From: DAOTYE01 sp034434915
GTDB lineage: Bacteria > Chloroflexota > Dehalococcoidia > Dehalococcoidales > RBG-16-60-22
Assembly (NCBI GenBank): GCA_034434915.1
Contig: DAOTYE010000073.1
Location: 1-20,685 of the forward strand
Direction: 5' to 3'
DNA: 20,685 nucleotides
The notes under the pieces are model-generated. The model ran no database searches. It was not told the DNA's origin and saw nothing but the letters and a program-made list of their open reading frames with translations. Shown in pieces: positions 1 to 7,546 of this stretch; within the stretch, counting starts at the first letter, position 1; every line of letters begins with the position of its first letter. Position numbers and translations under genes: made by a program.

Positions 1-3
1 TTC

Positions 4-32
4 TTTACCCGCACGCTCATTTCTGGTATAAT
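4..32 (+). promoter_or_regulatory. sigma70-type promoter of gyrB
   Basis: A -35-like TTTACC (4-9) is separated by 17 bases from a perfect TATAAT (27-32). The -10 box is preceded by TGG, which makes it an extended -10 element. Transcription would start near base 39, giving an untranslated leader of about 100 bases before gyrB. The match is seen directly; use in the cell is inferred. Confidence 0.72.
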
Positions 33-141
33 TTAATCAGTGATTGATAGCCTGAAAACGCGTGTCTCAGACGTATCCTCTGGACTCTATTCAGACGCTC
101 TTCTTTTGCGCAGAATCCATCAGTAAGGAGTAGCTTTTGCC

Positions 142-2091
142 ATGACTATCCAGAATAAGCCGGAAAAGGCTTTGCCTAACCACACCGCAGAAGCTTCAAA
201 AGACTATACCGCCCGGGATATCCAGGTGCTTGGCGGAAGGGAAGCCGTCCGCCGCCGTCCGGGCATGTACATCGGCTCTACGGACCAGCGCGGCGTGCAT
301 CACCTGGTCTATGAAATCGCCTATAACGCCATTGATGAAGCCATGGCGGGCTTCTGCACCAAGGTTTCCATAACGTTAAATGAAGATGGCTCTGTCAGCG
401 TGGAAGATAACGGGCGCGGCATACCCGTTGATATCCACCCCGTCACCAAGGTCTCCGCCATGCAGACCGTCTTCACCACCCTCCATGCTGGCGCCAAGTT
501 CGGCGGACAGATTTACAAGGTCTCCGGCGGTCTCCACGGCGTGGGCGCCTCAGTGGTTAATGCGCTGTCTTCCTGGCTGTGCTGTCAGGTACGGCGCGAC
601 GGTGCAATTTACAAAATAGAATTCCGCAAGGGCATCCCGCAGGGACCGGTGAGCCAGGTGGGCAAGGCGAATGATACCGGCACCACGGTTACCTTTATCC
701 CGGACGAAGAAATCTTCGGGCAGTACACTTTTGATTTTGACATTTTGAGCGACCGTGTGCGGGAGATGGCGTACCTCAACAAGGGTCTGGAAATCACCAT
801 CCGCGATGAGAAGAAGGACCGGGAGCTTACCTTTTATTTTGAAGGTGGCATAAACAGCTTTGTCCGCCACCTGAATCGCAATCGGCAGGTGGCTCATCCC
901 CGTCCCATCCACATCTACCGTCAGGTGGAGACTTCTCTGGTGGAGGTGGCTTTCCAGTACAACGACGGCTATGCCGAGACCGTATTCAGCTTCGCCAACT
1001 GCATCAATACCGTTGACGGCGGCACCCATCTCACCGGCTTCCGTTCCGCTCTCACCCGCGTCCTGAATGATTACGCCCACAAGAGCAAATTGCTCAAGGA
1101 GAGTGACCCCAACCTCACCGGCGAGGATGTAAGGGAAGGTCTTACCGCCGTTGTAAGCGTCAAGCTACCCGAGCCACAGTTTGAGGGTCAGACAAAAGGT
1201 AAGCTGGGCAACATTGAAGTCAAGAGCCATGTGGAGAGTGCTGTCAGCGATGGACTGGGGCAGTATCTTGAGGAGCACCCGGACGATGCCCGCAAGATTG
1301 TGGAGAAATGCCTCACTGTCGCCCGCGCCCGGGAAGCGGCGCGCAAAGCCCGCGACCTCATCATCCGCAAGAATGCCCTGGACACCGGCACCCTGCCCGG
1401 CAAGCTGGCTGATTGCTCGGAGAGGGACCCGGCGCACAGCGAACTGTTCCTGGTGGAGGGTGATTCCGCCGGCGGCTCAGCCAAGCAGGGCAGGAACCGC
1501 CGCTTTCAGGCAATCCTCCCCCTGCGCGGCAAGATTTTGAACGTGGAGAAAGCTCCGCCGGACAAGATGCTCTCCAATGAAGAAATCCGCGTCATTATCA
1601 CTGCGCTCGGTGCGGGCATTGACTCTGATATGGACCTGTCCAAACTGCGTTACCACCGCATCATCCTGATGACGGATGCTGATGTTGACGGCTCACATAT
1701 CCGCACACTGCTGCTTACCTTCTTTTTCCGCCATATGACACCGCTGGTCAACGGCGGGTATCTCTACATTGCCCAGCCGCCGCTCTACCGTATCAAAATT
1801 GGAGGCAATCATCACTGGGTGTATTCTGACCAGGAAAAAGAAGAGCTTCTGAAACAGCACAAGGGTGCCAAGAAAGTGGAAATACAGCGCTACAAGGGTC
1901 TGGGCGAGATGACTCCGGAACAGCTCTGGGAGACCACCATGAACCCGGAGACGCGCACCCTGCTCAATGTCAGCGTGGCGGATGCCGCCAGAGCGGATGA
2001 GATTTTCCAGGTGCTCATGGGTGGGGAAGTGCCGCCGCGGAAGGCTTTCATCCAGGCGCACGCCCGCAGTGTCCGCAACCTTGACGTGTAA
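142..2091 (+). CDS. gyrB: DNA gyrase subunit B
   Basis: ATPase subunit of DNA gyrase, which with GyrA introduces negative supercoils into DNA in the cytoplasm. The 649-residue protein has the short GyrB architecture common outside gamma-proteobacteria. It shows an N-terminal GHKL ATPase domain (catalytic-type Glu58, Asn62, the DNGRG motif at 89-93, GGLHGVGAS at 129-137), a transducer domain with the QTK loop (350-352), a TOPRIM domain (EGDSAGG near 440 and DADVD at 512-516), and the C-terminal motif RYKGLGEM. It ends in NLDV, as GyrB proteins typically do. TAAGGAG (124-130) precedes the ATG by 11 bases. One oddity is Tyr61 where GyrB usually has Asp (EIAYNAIDEA instead of the common form with DNAIDEA). 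ParE is the only realistic alternative; the tail and overall motifs favour GyrB. Confidence 0.95.
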   Translation: MTIQNKPEKALPNHTAEASKDYTARDIQVLGGREAVRRRPGMYIGSTDQRGVHHLVYEIAYNAIDEAMAGFCTKVSITLNEDGSVSVEDNGRGIPVDIHPVTKVSAMQTVFTTLHAGAKFGGQIYKVSGGLHGVGASVVNALSSWLCCQVRRDGAIYKIEFRKGIPQGPVSQVGKANDTGTTVTFIPDEEIFGQYTFDFDILSDRVREMAYLNKGLEITIRDEKKDRELTFYFEGGINSFVRHLNRNRQVAHPRPIHIYRQVETSLVEVAFQYNDGYAETVFSFANCINTVDGGTHLTGFRSALTRVLNDYAHKSKLLKESDPNLTGEDVREGLTAVVSVKLPEPQFEGQTKGKLGNIEVKSHVESAVSDGLGQYLEEHPDDARKIVEKCLTVARAREAARKARDLIIRKNALDTGTLPGKLADCSERDPAHSELFLVEGDSAGGSAKQGRNRRFQAILPLRGKILNVEKAPPDKMLSNEEIRVIITALGAGIDSDMDLSKLRYHRIILMTDADVDGSHIRTLLLTFFFRHMTPLVNGGYLYIAQPPLYRIKIGGNHHWVYSDQEKEELLKQHKGAKKVEIQRYKGLGEMTPEQLWETTMNPETRTLLNVSVADAARADEIFQVLMGGEVPPRKAFIQAHARSVRNLDV

Positions 2092-2099
2092 ACAGTGGT

Positions 2100-2117
2100 T
2101 AACGGAGCATTCCGTTA
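2100..2117 (+). terminator. possible gyrB terminator
   Basis: A perfect 7-bp stem TAACGGA/TCCGTTA with a GCAT loop begins nine bases after the gyrB stop codon. The following bases are only moderately T-rich, so this could be a weak intrinsic terminator or just a stem-loop. Confidence 0.45.
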
Positions 2118-2125
2118 CTTGTCTC

Positions 2126-2198
2126 TGTCATTGCGAGTCCTTCTATGGAAGCGTAATCCACCAGATAATTTGTAGAGTTTGCTTCGCTCGCAATGACA
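2126..2198. repeat. 73-bp palindrome-ended interspersed repeat
   Basis: The ends are perfect 12-bp inverted repeats, TGTCATTGCGAG (2126-2137) and CTCGCAATGACA (2187-2198). The inner right side reads GCTTCGCTCGCAATGACA. From general knowledge, elements ending in TGTCATTGCGAG are scattered through intergenic regions of many bacterial genomes, so this is probably one degenerate copy of such a non-coding repeat. It carries no gene and sits between gyrB and the amidase gene. No clear target-site duplication was seen. Confidence 0.75.
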
Positions 2199-2227
2199 AA
2201 TTGGGTCACGTGCAGAGGAGGTCTCTC

Positions 2228-3670
2228 ATGAAGAGCAATGCCAGCCTGAAGTCAGCAGACCTGTGCTTTACGCCGGCTTTGAAGCTCAGGGACATGCTCC
2301 GCAGAAAGCGCATTTCCCCCGTTGAGCTGACGCAAGCCTTTCTTGAGCGCATTGAACGGGTAAACCCCAGGATAAACGCCTATTGCACCGTGGTGCCGGA
2401 GCTGGCGCTCAAGATGGCAAAGCAAGCGGAAGCTGACCTGGCGCGGGGCGGCGAGGTGGGCTTGCTCTGCGGTCTGCCGGTCTCAATCAAAGACGTAACG
2501 ATGGTTGCCGGCGTGCGCACCACTTATGGCTCAAAGCTCCATGAGCATTTCGTCCCGGAGATTGATGAGGTGGTGGTGGAGCGTGTGAAAAAAGCCGGTG
2601 CGGTCATTCTGGGCAAGACCAATACGCCTGAGTTCGCCGCAGGCGCCTCAACCTTTAACGCTGTCTTCGGCGTCACCCGCAACCCGTGGGACACCGCCTG
2701 CACCGTGGGCGGGTCAAGCGGCGGAGCGGCGGCTTCAGTCGCCGCGGGCATCGGTCCGCTGGCTCACGGCAATGACCTGTACGGCTCCCTGCGCATCCCT
2801 GCCAGCTTCTGCGGAGTGGTGGGGTTCCGGCCATCTCCGGGGAGAGTGCCGTGGTATCCCAATGAGCTTAACTGGGATGATTTCTGCGTGCAGGGTCCCA
2901 TTGCCCGCACTGTGGGAGATGTCGCCCTTCTGCTTGAGGCGATGTCCGGACCTGACCACCGCAGTCCGGTCTCCCTGTCTCACGAACAGGGCAGTTTTCT
3001 CAGGGCAATTAAACAACCCTCCATCCGCAATATGAAAATCGCCTGGAGCGATAATCTGAACCTCATCCCGGTTGACCCTGAGGTGCAGAAGATTGCCCGT
3101 TCGGCGATTAAGGTGTTCCACAGTCTCGGTGCTGAAGTAGCTGAGGATGCCCCTGATTTCAGCGGCGTGCGGGAGACGGCACTGGTGCTGAGGGGGTTAC
3201 TCTTCGTCTCCCTCTACTACGAGCGGATGAACGCCCCCGAGTTCAAGCGACTGGCGAACCCGCTGGTCACCGGCAACATTGAGCAGGGGCTGAAATACTC
3301 CATCCGTGATGTGGCGAAGGCGCTGCGGCATCGCTCTCAGCTCTGGGAGAACACCAGAAAGTTCTTTGACACCTACGATTTCCTGGTCACGCCCACGGTG
3401 CCCATTCCGCCCTTCCCCGCCGAGATGAAATACCCCACGGAGATAGCCGGGAAGCCGATGGAGAGCTATGTGGACTGGGCGGCGCTCACCTTTTCCGTGA
3501 CGATGGTTGGCTTGCCGGCGGTGTCCGTACCATGCGGCTGGACGGAGAAAGGTCTGCCCGTGGGCATTCAGATTGTGGGCAGGCGTCACGGCGAGGCGGC
3601 GCTCCTGCGGGCGGCGGCGGCTTATGAGATGGCCGCACCATGGGCAGATAAAAGACCACCGATTGGATGA
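2228..3670 (+). CDS. amidase-signature family hydrolase (first copy)
   Basis: Member of the amidase signature family (Ser-cisSer-Lys hydrolases of amides, ureas or esters), 480 residues, predicted cytoplasmic with no signal peptide. The expected triad is present: Lys88 (SIKD motif), cis-Ser163 (GGSSGG) and nucleophile Ser187 (LYGSLRIPA). Spacing of 75 and 24 residues equals that of fatty acid amide hydrolase. The frame is open upstream into gyrB, but the true start is the ATG at 2228, preceded by GAGGAGG (2215-2221) and followed by normal family sequence. The residue normally Gly two before the nucleophile, in the oxyanion loop, is Tyr185. This and the absence of gatB/gatC neighbours argue against GatA. 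The substrate is unknown. Confidence 0.88.
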   Translation: MKSNASLKSADLCFTPALKLRDMLRRKRISPVELTQAFLERIERVNPRINAYCTVVPELALKMAKQAEADLARGGEVGLLCGLPVSIKDVTMVAGVRTTYGSKLHEHFVPEIDEVVVERVKKAGAVILGKTNTPEFAAGASTFNAVFGVTRNPWDTACTVGGSSGGAAASVAAGIGPLAHGNDLYGSLRIPASFCGVVGFRPSPGRVPWYPNELNWDDFCVQGPIARTVGDVALLLEAMSGPDHRSPVSLSHEQGSFLRAIKQPSIRNMKIAWSDNLNLIPVDPEVQKIARSAIKVFHSLGAEVAEDAPDFSGVRETALVLRGLLFVSLYYERMNAPEFKRLANPLVTGNIEQGLKYSIRDVAKALRHRSQLWENTRKFFDTYDFLVTPTVPIPPFPAEMKYPTEIAGKPMESYVDWAALTFSVTMVGLPAVSVPCGWTEKGLPVGIQIVGRRHGEAALLRAAAAYEMAAPWADKRPPIG

Positions 3671-3690
3671 GGCGGGATCTACCCTGAGTT

Positions 3691-3707
3691 CCCTCTGGTA
3701 AAGAGGG
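3691..3707 (+). terminator. weak stem-loop after the first amidase gene
   Basis: A 6-bp stem CCCTCT/AGAGGG with a 5-base loop lies 21 bases past the amidase stop. There is no immediate T-run; a 7-base T tract appears only at about 3732. It may contribute to termination, but support is weak. The rest of the 3671-3753 gap holds nothing else recognisable. Confidence 0.25.
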
Positions 3708-3753
3708 TAAAAGGTTTCCATATCATATTTCCTTTTTTTATTCCTTAATATGG

Positions 3754-3782
3754 TTGCAAAATTTGGAAGCAGGTGCTAGGAT
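3754..3782 (+). promoter_or_regulatory. promoter of the toxin-antitoxin module
   Basis: TTGCAA (3754-3759), 17 bases, then TAGGAT (3777-3782) preceded by TGC, an extended -10 context. The predicted start near 3789 would leave a leader of only about 14 bases containing the Shine-Dalgarno sequence AGGAGGT (3790-3796). Confidence 0.5.
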
Positions 3783-3802
3783 ACCCGATAGGAGGTGGCA
3801 GT

Positions 3803-4069
3803 ATGCGCGAAAAGACAAAGAAAGCCACATTCAATCTGCATACCGATGTGCTGGCGGCATTAGATGAGGTTATGTCCAAGGGATTGGCGCCCAGCAAGAA
3901 TGCGCTGGTGGAGCAGGCGTTGCTCAGGGAATTGAGGGAACTGCAGAAACAAGCGCGGCAAAAACTTTGGCAGGAAGCGGTGAGGGACCCGTTGTTCCTG
4001 AAAGACATAGAGGAGGTTGAAACGGATTTCCGTTATGGTGATGCTGAGACTATGGGGAGCATGGGCTAA
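3803..4069 (+). CDS. ribbon-helix-helix-type antitoxin (MazE-like)
   Basis: Small 88-residue protein inferred to be the antitoxin of the downstream MazF/PemK toxin. Residues about 6-50 (KKATFNLHTDVLAALDEV, then a SKNALVEQALLREL helix) look like a CopG/ribbon-helix-helix DNA-binding fold. The charged C-terminal part (about 50-88) would be the toxin-binding tail. The ATG at 3803 is chosen because AGGAGGT (3790-3796) lies six bases upstream; a longer GTG reading from 3773 starts within the likely -10 region. The stop codon overlaps the toxin start by one base (TAATG), the usual translational coupling of such pairs. Antitoxins of this type usually autorepress their own promoter; no operator was identified. 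Confidence 0.78.
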   Translation: MREKTKKATFNLHTDVLAALDEVMSKGLAPSKNALVEQALLRELRELQKQARQKLWQEAVRDPLFLKDIEEVETDFRYGDAETMGSMG

Positions 4070-4413
4070 TGGCTGCTTTACAGTGGGCGGTCTTTGAGGC
4101 TAATCTTGACCCTGTGGCAGGGGCGGAACAAAAAGGGACTCGCCCGGTGCTGATAGTAAGCAACGAAGAATTTAACCAGGCGATGCCTAATGTAACTATC
4201 CTGCCGCTGACATCAACACGGCGCCGACTATATCCATCTGAGGTCCTTCTGCTGGAAGGAAAAGCAGGACAGCCTCTGGAATCTATTATCATGGCGCACC
4301 AGGTAAGGACAATCTCAAAGAAACGGCTGAGGGGAATGCTGGGCTATTTAGATGACGCTCAACTCAGACAGGAAGTACATAAGGCGATTAAAGAGCACCT
4401 GGATATAGAGTAA
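4069..4413 (+). CDS. MazF/PemK-family endoribonuclease toxin
   Basis: Predicted mRNA interferase of 114 residues, a usual length for MazF/PemK toxins. Visible family features are the N-terminal beta-barrel segment with the TRPVLIVSN strand, the strand NVTILPLTST, and a C-terminal ESIIMAHQVRTISKKRL segment matching the typical dSvi..dQvrtidk.Rl pattern. Arg25 and Thr48 fall where catalytic Arg and Thr lie in Bacillus MazF. It starts on the last base of the antitoxin stop. The gene converges with folE; the 69-base gap 4414-4482 shows no clear hairpin or gene. The cleavage specificity cannot be read from sequence. Confidence 0.88.
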   Translation: MAALQWAVFEANLDPVAGAEQKGTRPVLIVSNEEFNQAMPNVTILPLTSTRRRLYPSEVLLLEGKAGQPLESIIMAHQVRTISKKRLRGMLGYLDDAQLRQEVHKAIKEHLDIE

Positions 4414-4482
4414 GAGGAGAGAGGGCAGTTTTCGCAGTTTTTGAGCTTATTGTTACCCTCGCTGGTGTTCCCAATAGCCTCC

Positions 4483-5049
4483 CTACTTCCCCTGAATCAG
4501 AGAGAAGAACTCCGCTCTGCTGGCGGGGCGGCGGCTGAAAATGCCCCGTATGGCTGAGGTGACCACGTTGCTCCCCGGCTTTTTGATGCCGCGCATAATC
4601 ATGCACAGGTGCTCCGCCTGCACCACCACCGCCACGCCGTCCGGCTTGATGCCATCCATGATTGCCTCCGCAATCTGGGTGGTCATACGCTCCTGGAGCT
4701 GGGGGCGCTTGGCGATGATTTCCACCACTCTGGCTAGCTTGCTGATGCCGGTGATGCGCCCTTCTGAGTTGGGGATATAGCCGATGTGGACGACGCCGTA
4801 GAAGGGAAGGAGGTGGTGCTCGCACATGGAGTAGAAGGGGATGTCCTTCAGGATGACCATCTCCCGGTGACCTATTTCAAAGCCCACTTTCAGCTCATCG
4901 CGCGGGTCTTTCTCCAGCCCGTGGAAAAGCTCGGTGTACATCTCCGCCACCCGCTCCGGAGTGTCCTTCAATCCTTCCCGCTCCGGGTCTTCACCGATGG
5001 CTTCAATGATGGCGGTTACGGCTTTCTTAATTCTCTCCTGGTCAAACAT
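4483..5049 (-). CDS. folE: GTP cyclohydrolase I
   Basis: Converts GTP to 7,8-dihydroneopterin triphosphate, the first step of folate (and other pterin) synthesis; forms a homodecamer in the cytoplasm. The 188-residue protein is of normal bacterial length. Zinc ligands are visible as Cys76 and His79 in SMCEHHLLPF and Cys149 in EHLCMIMRG. His78 corresponds to the catalytic His of the CEHH motif. The EGLKDTPERVAEMY segment and the GISKLARVVEI helix are diagnostic. AGGAGG lies just upstream of the ATG on the minus strand. No other folate gene is nearby. It follows moxR after a 111-base gap with a stem-loop and a repeat-like palindrome, so it may be transcribed separately or by read-through. Confidence 0.96.
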   Translation of the reverse strand: MFDQERIKKAVTAIIEAIGEDPEREGLKDTPERVAEMYTELFHGLEKDPRDELKVGFEIGHREMVILKDIPFYSMCEHHLLPFYGVVHIGYIPNSEGRITGISKLARVVEIIAKRPQLQERMTTQIAEAIMDGIKPDGVAVVVQAEHLCMIMRGIKKPGSNVVTSAIRGIFSRRPASRAEFFSLIQGK

Positions 5050-5085
5050 GGTCGCCTCCTCTCAGTATAAGACCTCACCCCCTAG

Positions 5086-5110
5086 CCCCCTCTCCTGTCA
5101 GGATAGGGGG
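5086..5110. repeat. GC-rich palindromic intergenic repeat
   Basis: CCCCCTCTCCTG (5086-5097) and CAGGATAGGGGG (5099-5110) form a near-perfect inverted repeat with one mismatch, inside a block starting CCTCACCCCCTAG at 5073. This resembles the small CCCCTCTCC-type palindromes found between genes in various genomes. A related-looking fragment lies at 12596-12634. It could act as a transcript stem-loop between moxR and folE. Confidence 0.55.
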
Positions 5111-5118
5111 AGATAACT

Positions 5119-5142
5119 AGAGAGAAGCACAAGCCTCTCTCT
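5119..5142 (-). terminator. stem-loop downstream of moxR
   Basis: On the minus strand, AGAGAGAGGC pairs with GCTTCTCTCT (10 bp with one G-T pair) around a TTGT loop, starting 18 bases after the moxR stop. The sequence after the stem is not a clean T-run, so it may be a partial terminator or an mRNA 3'-end stabiliser. Confidence 0.42.
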
Positions 5143-5160
5143 TAGAACCACTCTCCTGTT

Positions 5161-6135
5161 TCACTTCGTCTCCTCCACGGGCACGGGCGTATTGGTCAGG
5201 ATTTCCCCGATGATACTTTCTGCGGACTGCCCGCGCAGACTGCTTTCTGATTTGACGATGAGGCGGTGCGCCAGCACCGGAATTGCCAGGGTTTTCACAT
5301 CGTCCGGGATGACATAGTTTCTGCCCTCAATTGCGGCGAGTGACTGCGCCGCCAGGTACAGGCTCAATGAAGCGCGCGGGCTTGCCCCCAGCTTGACGCC
5401 CGGGTGGGTGCGCGTCGCCTGAGTGATGGCGACCACATAGTCGCGTACGGAGTCGCTGACATACACCTTGCGGCAGACCTTCTGCAGTTCCAGAAGCTCA
5501 GCGGGCTCAATCACTGCTTTCAGGCGGTCCAGCGGGTTCTCCTGCTGAAAACGTTGTAAAATCAGCCCTTCTTCGCTGTTGCCGGGATAGCCCAGCTTCA
5601 GCTTGAGGAGGAAGCGGTCAAGCTGAGCCTCAGGGAGGGGGAAGGTGCCCTCAAGCTCCACCGGGTTCTGCGTGGCGATGACCATGAACGGCCGGGGTAG
5701 GGGCACGGTCTTAATATCCACGGTCACCTGGTGCTCCTGCATAGCTTCCAGCAGGCACGATTGCGTGCGCGGGGTGGCGCGGTTGATTTCGTCCGCCAGC
5801 ACGATATTCGCCATGATTGGTCCGGGGCGGAACTCAAACTCGGCGCTCTTCTGGTTGAAATAGTAGATGCCGGTGACATCGGAAGGGAGCAGGTCCGGCG
5901 TGAACTGGATTCTCTTGAACTCACCACCGAGGGAAACCGCAGTGGCTTTTGCCAGCATCGTCTTGCCGATGCCCGGCACGTCCTCAATAAATAGGTGTCC
6001 CTCAGTGAACAGGGCGACAAGAACCAGCTTGATGGCGTCCCGTTTGCCGACGATGACATTGCCGATATTGGTCAGCAGTTTTTCCGCCGCCGTGCCGATT
6101 GCAGTTACGTCCACGCGTTCTCCAGTGCTAGCCAT
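5161..6135 (-). CDS. MoxR-family AAA+ ATPase
   Basis: ATPase of the MoxR branch of AAA+ proteins, thought to act as a chaperone in assembling or activating partner complexes, commonly DUF58/von Willebrand-type proteins encoded next door. The 324 residues show Walker A (DVPGIGKT, 52-59), Walker B with Asp115-Glu116 (IVLADEIN), sensor-1 region ATQNPVE with Asn157, and the family stretch GTFPLPEAQLDRFLLKL. The C-terminal part is the helical lid. The start overlaps the end of the DUF4129 gene by 8 bases, with AAGGAG about seven bases upstream, implying translational coupling. The client in this organism is unknown. Confidence 0.93.
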   Translation of the reverse strand: MASTGERVDVTAIGTAAEKLLTNIGNVIVGKRDAIKLVLVALFTEGHLFIEDVPGIGKTMLAKATAVSLGGEFKRIQFTPDLLPSDVTGIYYFNQKSAEFEFRPGPIMANIVLADEINRATPRTQSCLLEAMQEHQVTVDIKTVPLPRPFMVIATQNPVELEGTFPLPEAQLDRFLLKLKLGYPGNSEEGLILQRFQQENPLDRLKAVIEPAELLELQKVCRKVYVSDSVRDYVVAITQATRTHPGVKLGASPRASLSLYLAAQSLAAIEGRNYVIPDDVKTLAIPVLAHRLIVKSESSLRGQSAESIIGEILTNTPVPVEETK

Positions 6136-7546
6136 GCGGTGTCTCCTTGTCCCGGGATGTGCCCGGTGGCTTCATTTTCCTTTTCTTTACCTCGTGCCAG
6201 TCCCTTTTCAATTCATGCAGTTCAGCGTCCGTGGGAGAGGTCAAACCGTAGCGGGCGCGCACGTAATGCCGGGTGATTTCATGGAGGGGCTTTCCTGACT
6301 CGGGAAGCACTGCCTCCAGACTATTAAGATACTCGTATGGGGTCTGAAAAGCAAGTCTGGGGTAGCCCTGCGCCGCCGCCCATTGGAGCAGGTCGCGGTA
6401 CATCTGGCGGATTGGGCTCATCTCCGCAGAAGCCGCCTTCTGCCTGAATGGCAATTTCAGCCGGAGCAATCGGTAGATGATGCGTTTGAAAAAGCTGAGG
6501 ATGTCCGCTTTGAAAGCGCCCTGCATTGATTCAAACTCGGCGTCCGTCTGTCCGGAAAAGCGGCGGAATAGCCAGCGGAAGAGCGGCTGGAACATGCGCC
6601 AGAGGGCGATGATGAGGATGCCAAGCACCATGATGGTCCAGCCGAGTCTCAGGCTACGGCGGAGCCATTCCGGCATGAGCTCATGGGGCTTGAATCCACC
6701 CAGCTCATCCTGCGGGGGCGGGACCTCTTCCGGCGGTCCAATCTGCCCGGGTTCCATAGGGAAAAGGTTGGCGAAGAACATGATGACCTTCATGATAAGT
6801 GAAAGCACCGCCTGCCAGGCGATATTCAGGGCATTGACGATGAGCTTAATGAACTCCGGCGTGAGGAGCGACCCGATGACCATGCCGAGCAGGGCGATGA
6901 TGCTGAGGCTGATGAGCAGAAGCCCGAGCCAGTGACCGCTCTGGAGGCTCGCCAGCCAGCTTTTGCCTTCCTCAGCGTGGGCGATGGAGATGCCCGAAAG
7001 GGCGACCAGGAAATAGAACAGGGCGATGGTGGTGGCGTTGGCAATCTGAATTTCAAACCCGCGCGCCGTGGCGAAGGCGATGAGCAGGATGACCAGCCCG
7101 AACTGGAACTCGCCGATGGCGGCACTGAAGGTGATGCGGGTATGTGCCAGGCGCCAACCCAGCCACCAGCCGACTCCGCTCCCGAGCAGGATAATAAGCT
7201 CCGGCGCAAAGGCATAGAGCAGGTTGGCAATCGCTTTAGGAACGGCGAGGAGCCAGGAGGAATCAGCCCATGGTGAGCCTGAGAAAAGCTGGAGCTTGAC
7301 CATGAGCAGGAGGGCAATCACCCACGCGAAGATATTGGCAAGACCGCGGAAAAACCGGTGCCACCTCAGCCAATACAGCCACGAGTTGAAAAGGAAGGAA
7401 ATCGGCAGGAGGAGCAAAATGCCGGCGGTGGAAAGCAGACCGCCGACCGCCTTCTCATTGATTAACTCAAGGACCACGTTGAGCCAGCTGCCCTCCATGG
7501 CGATGACAGTGGCATAGAGAATGCCCTGGCGCCAGGTGAATTTCAT
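6128..7546 (-). CDS. polytopic membrane protein with C-terminal DUF4129-like domain
   Basis: A 472-residue integral membrane protein. Roughly eight hydrophobic segments occupy residues 10-255, followed by a proline-rich, acidic linker (GPPEEVPPPQDELGG), one more membrane helix near 305-325, and a soluble C-terminal region. Residues about 370-455 (MYRDLLQWAAAQGYPR, TPYEYLNSLEAVLP, ITRHYVRARYG) match the style of DUF4129, often found at the C-terminus of transglutaminase-like proteins in MoxR/DUF58 clusters. No transglutaminase Cys-His-Asp core is visible here. Its ATG overlaps the DUF58 stop (ATGA) and its end overlaps moxR, so the three are probably co-translated. Exact function unknown. Confidence 0.8.
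   Translation of the reverse strand: MKFTWRQGILYATVIAMEGSWLNVVLELINEKAVGGLLSTAGILLLLPISFLFNSWLYWLRWHRFFRGLANIFAWVIALLLMVKLQLFSGSPWADSSWLLAVPKAIANLLYAFAPELIILLGSGVGWWLGWRLAHTRITFSAAIGEFQFGLVILLIAFATARGFEIQIANATTIALFYFLVALSGISIAHAEEGKSWLASLQSGHWLGLLLISLSIIALLGMVIGSLLTPEFIKLIVNALNIAWQAVLSLIMKVIMFFANLFPMEPGQIGPPEEVPPPQDELGGFKPHELMPEWLRRSLRLGWTIMVLGILIIALWRMFQPLFRWLFRRFSGQTDAEFESMQGAFKADILSFFKRIIYRLLRLKLPFRQKAASAEMSPIRQMYRDLLQWAAAQGYPRLAFQTPYEYLNSLEAVLPESGKPLHEITRHYVRARYGLTSPTDAELHELKRDWHEVKKRKMKPPGTSRDKETPHG

Noticed and set aside
67..97. TCAGACG direct repeat in the gyrB leader
   Set aside because: Two 7-base copies 24 bases apart are too short to claim an operator or riboswitch, and no larger conserved structure was seen.
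550..1080. 176-codon open frame antisense to gyrB
   Set aside because: Lies wholly within the well-supported gyrB gene, has no family motif or ribosome site, and is expected by chance in GC-rich coding DNA.
1967..2227. N-terminal extension of the first amidase back into gyrB
   Set aside because: The 87 extra codons overlap gyrB out of frame and cross the palindromic repeat. A strong GAGGAGG site precedes the ATG at 2228.
4388..4825. 145-codon minus-strand frame overlapping folE
   Set aside because: Low-complexity Arg/Pro/His-rich translation in a different frame of folE; no homology features.
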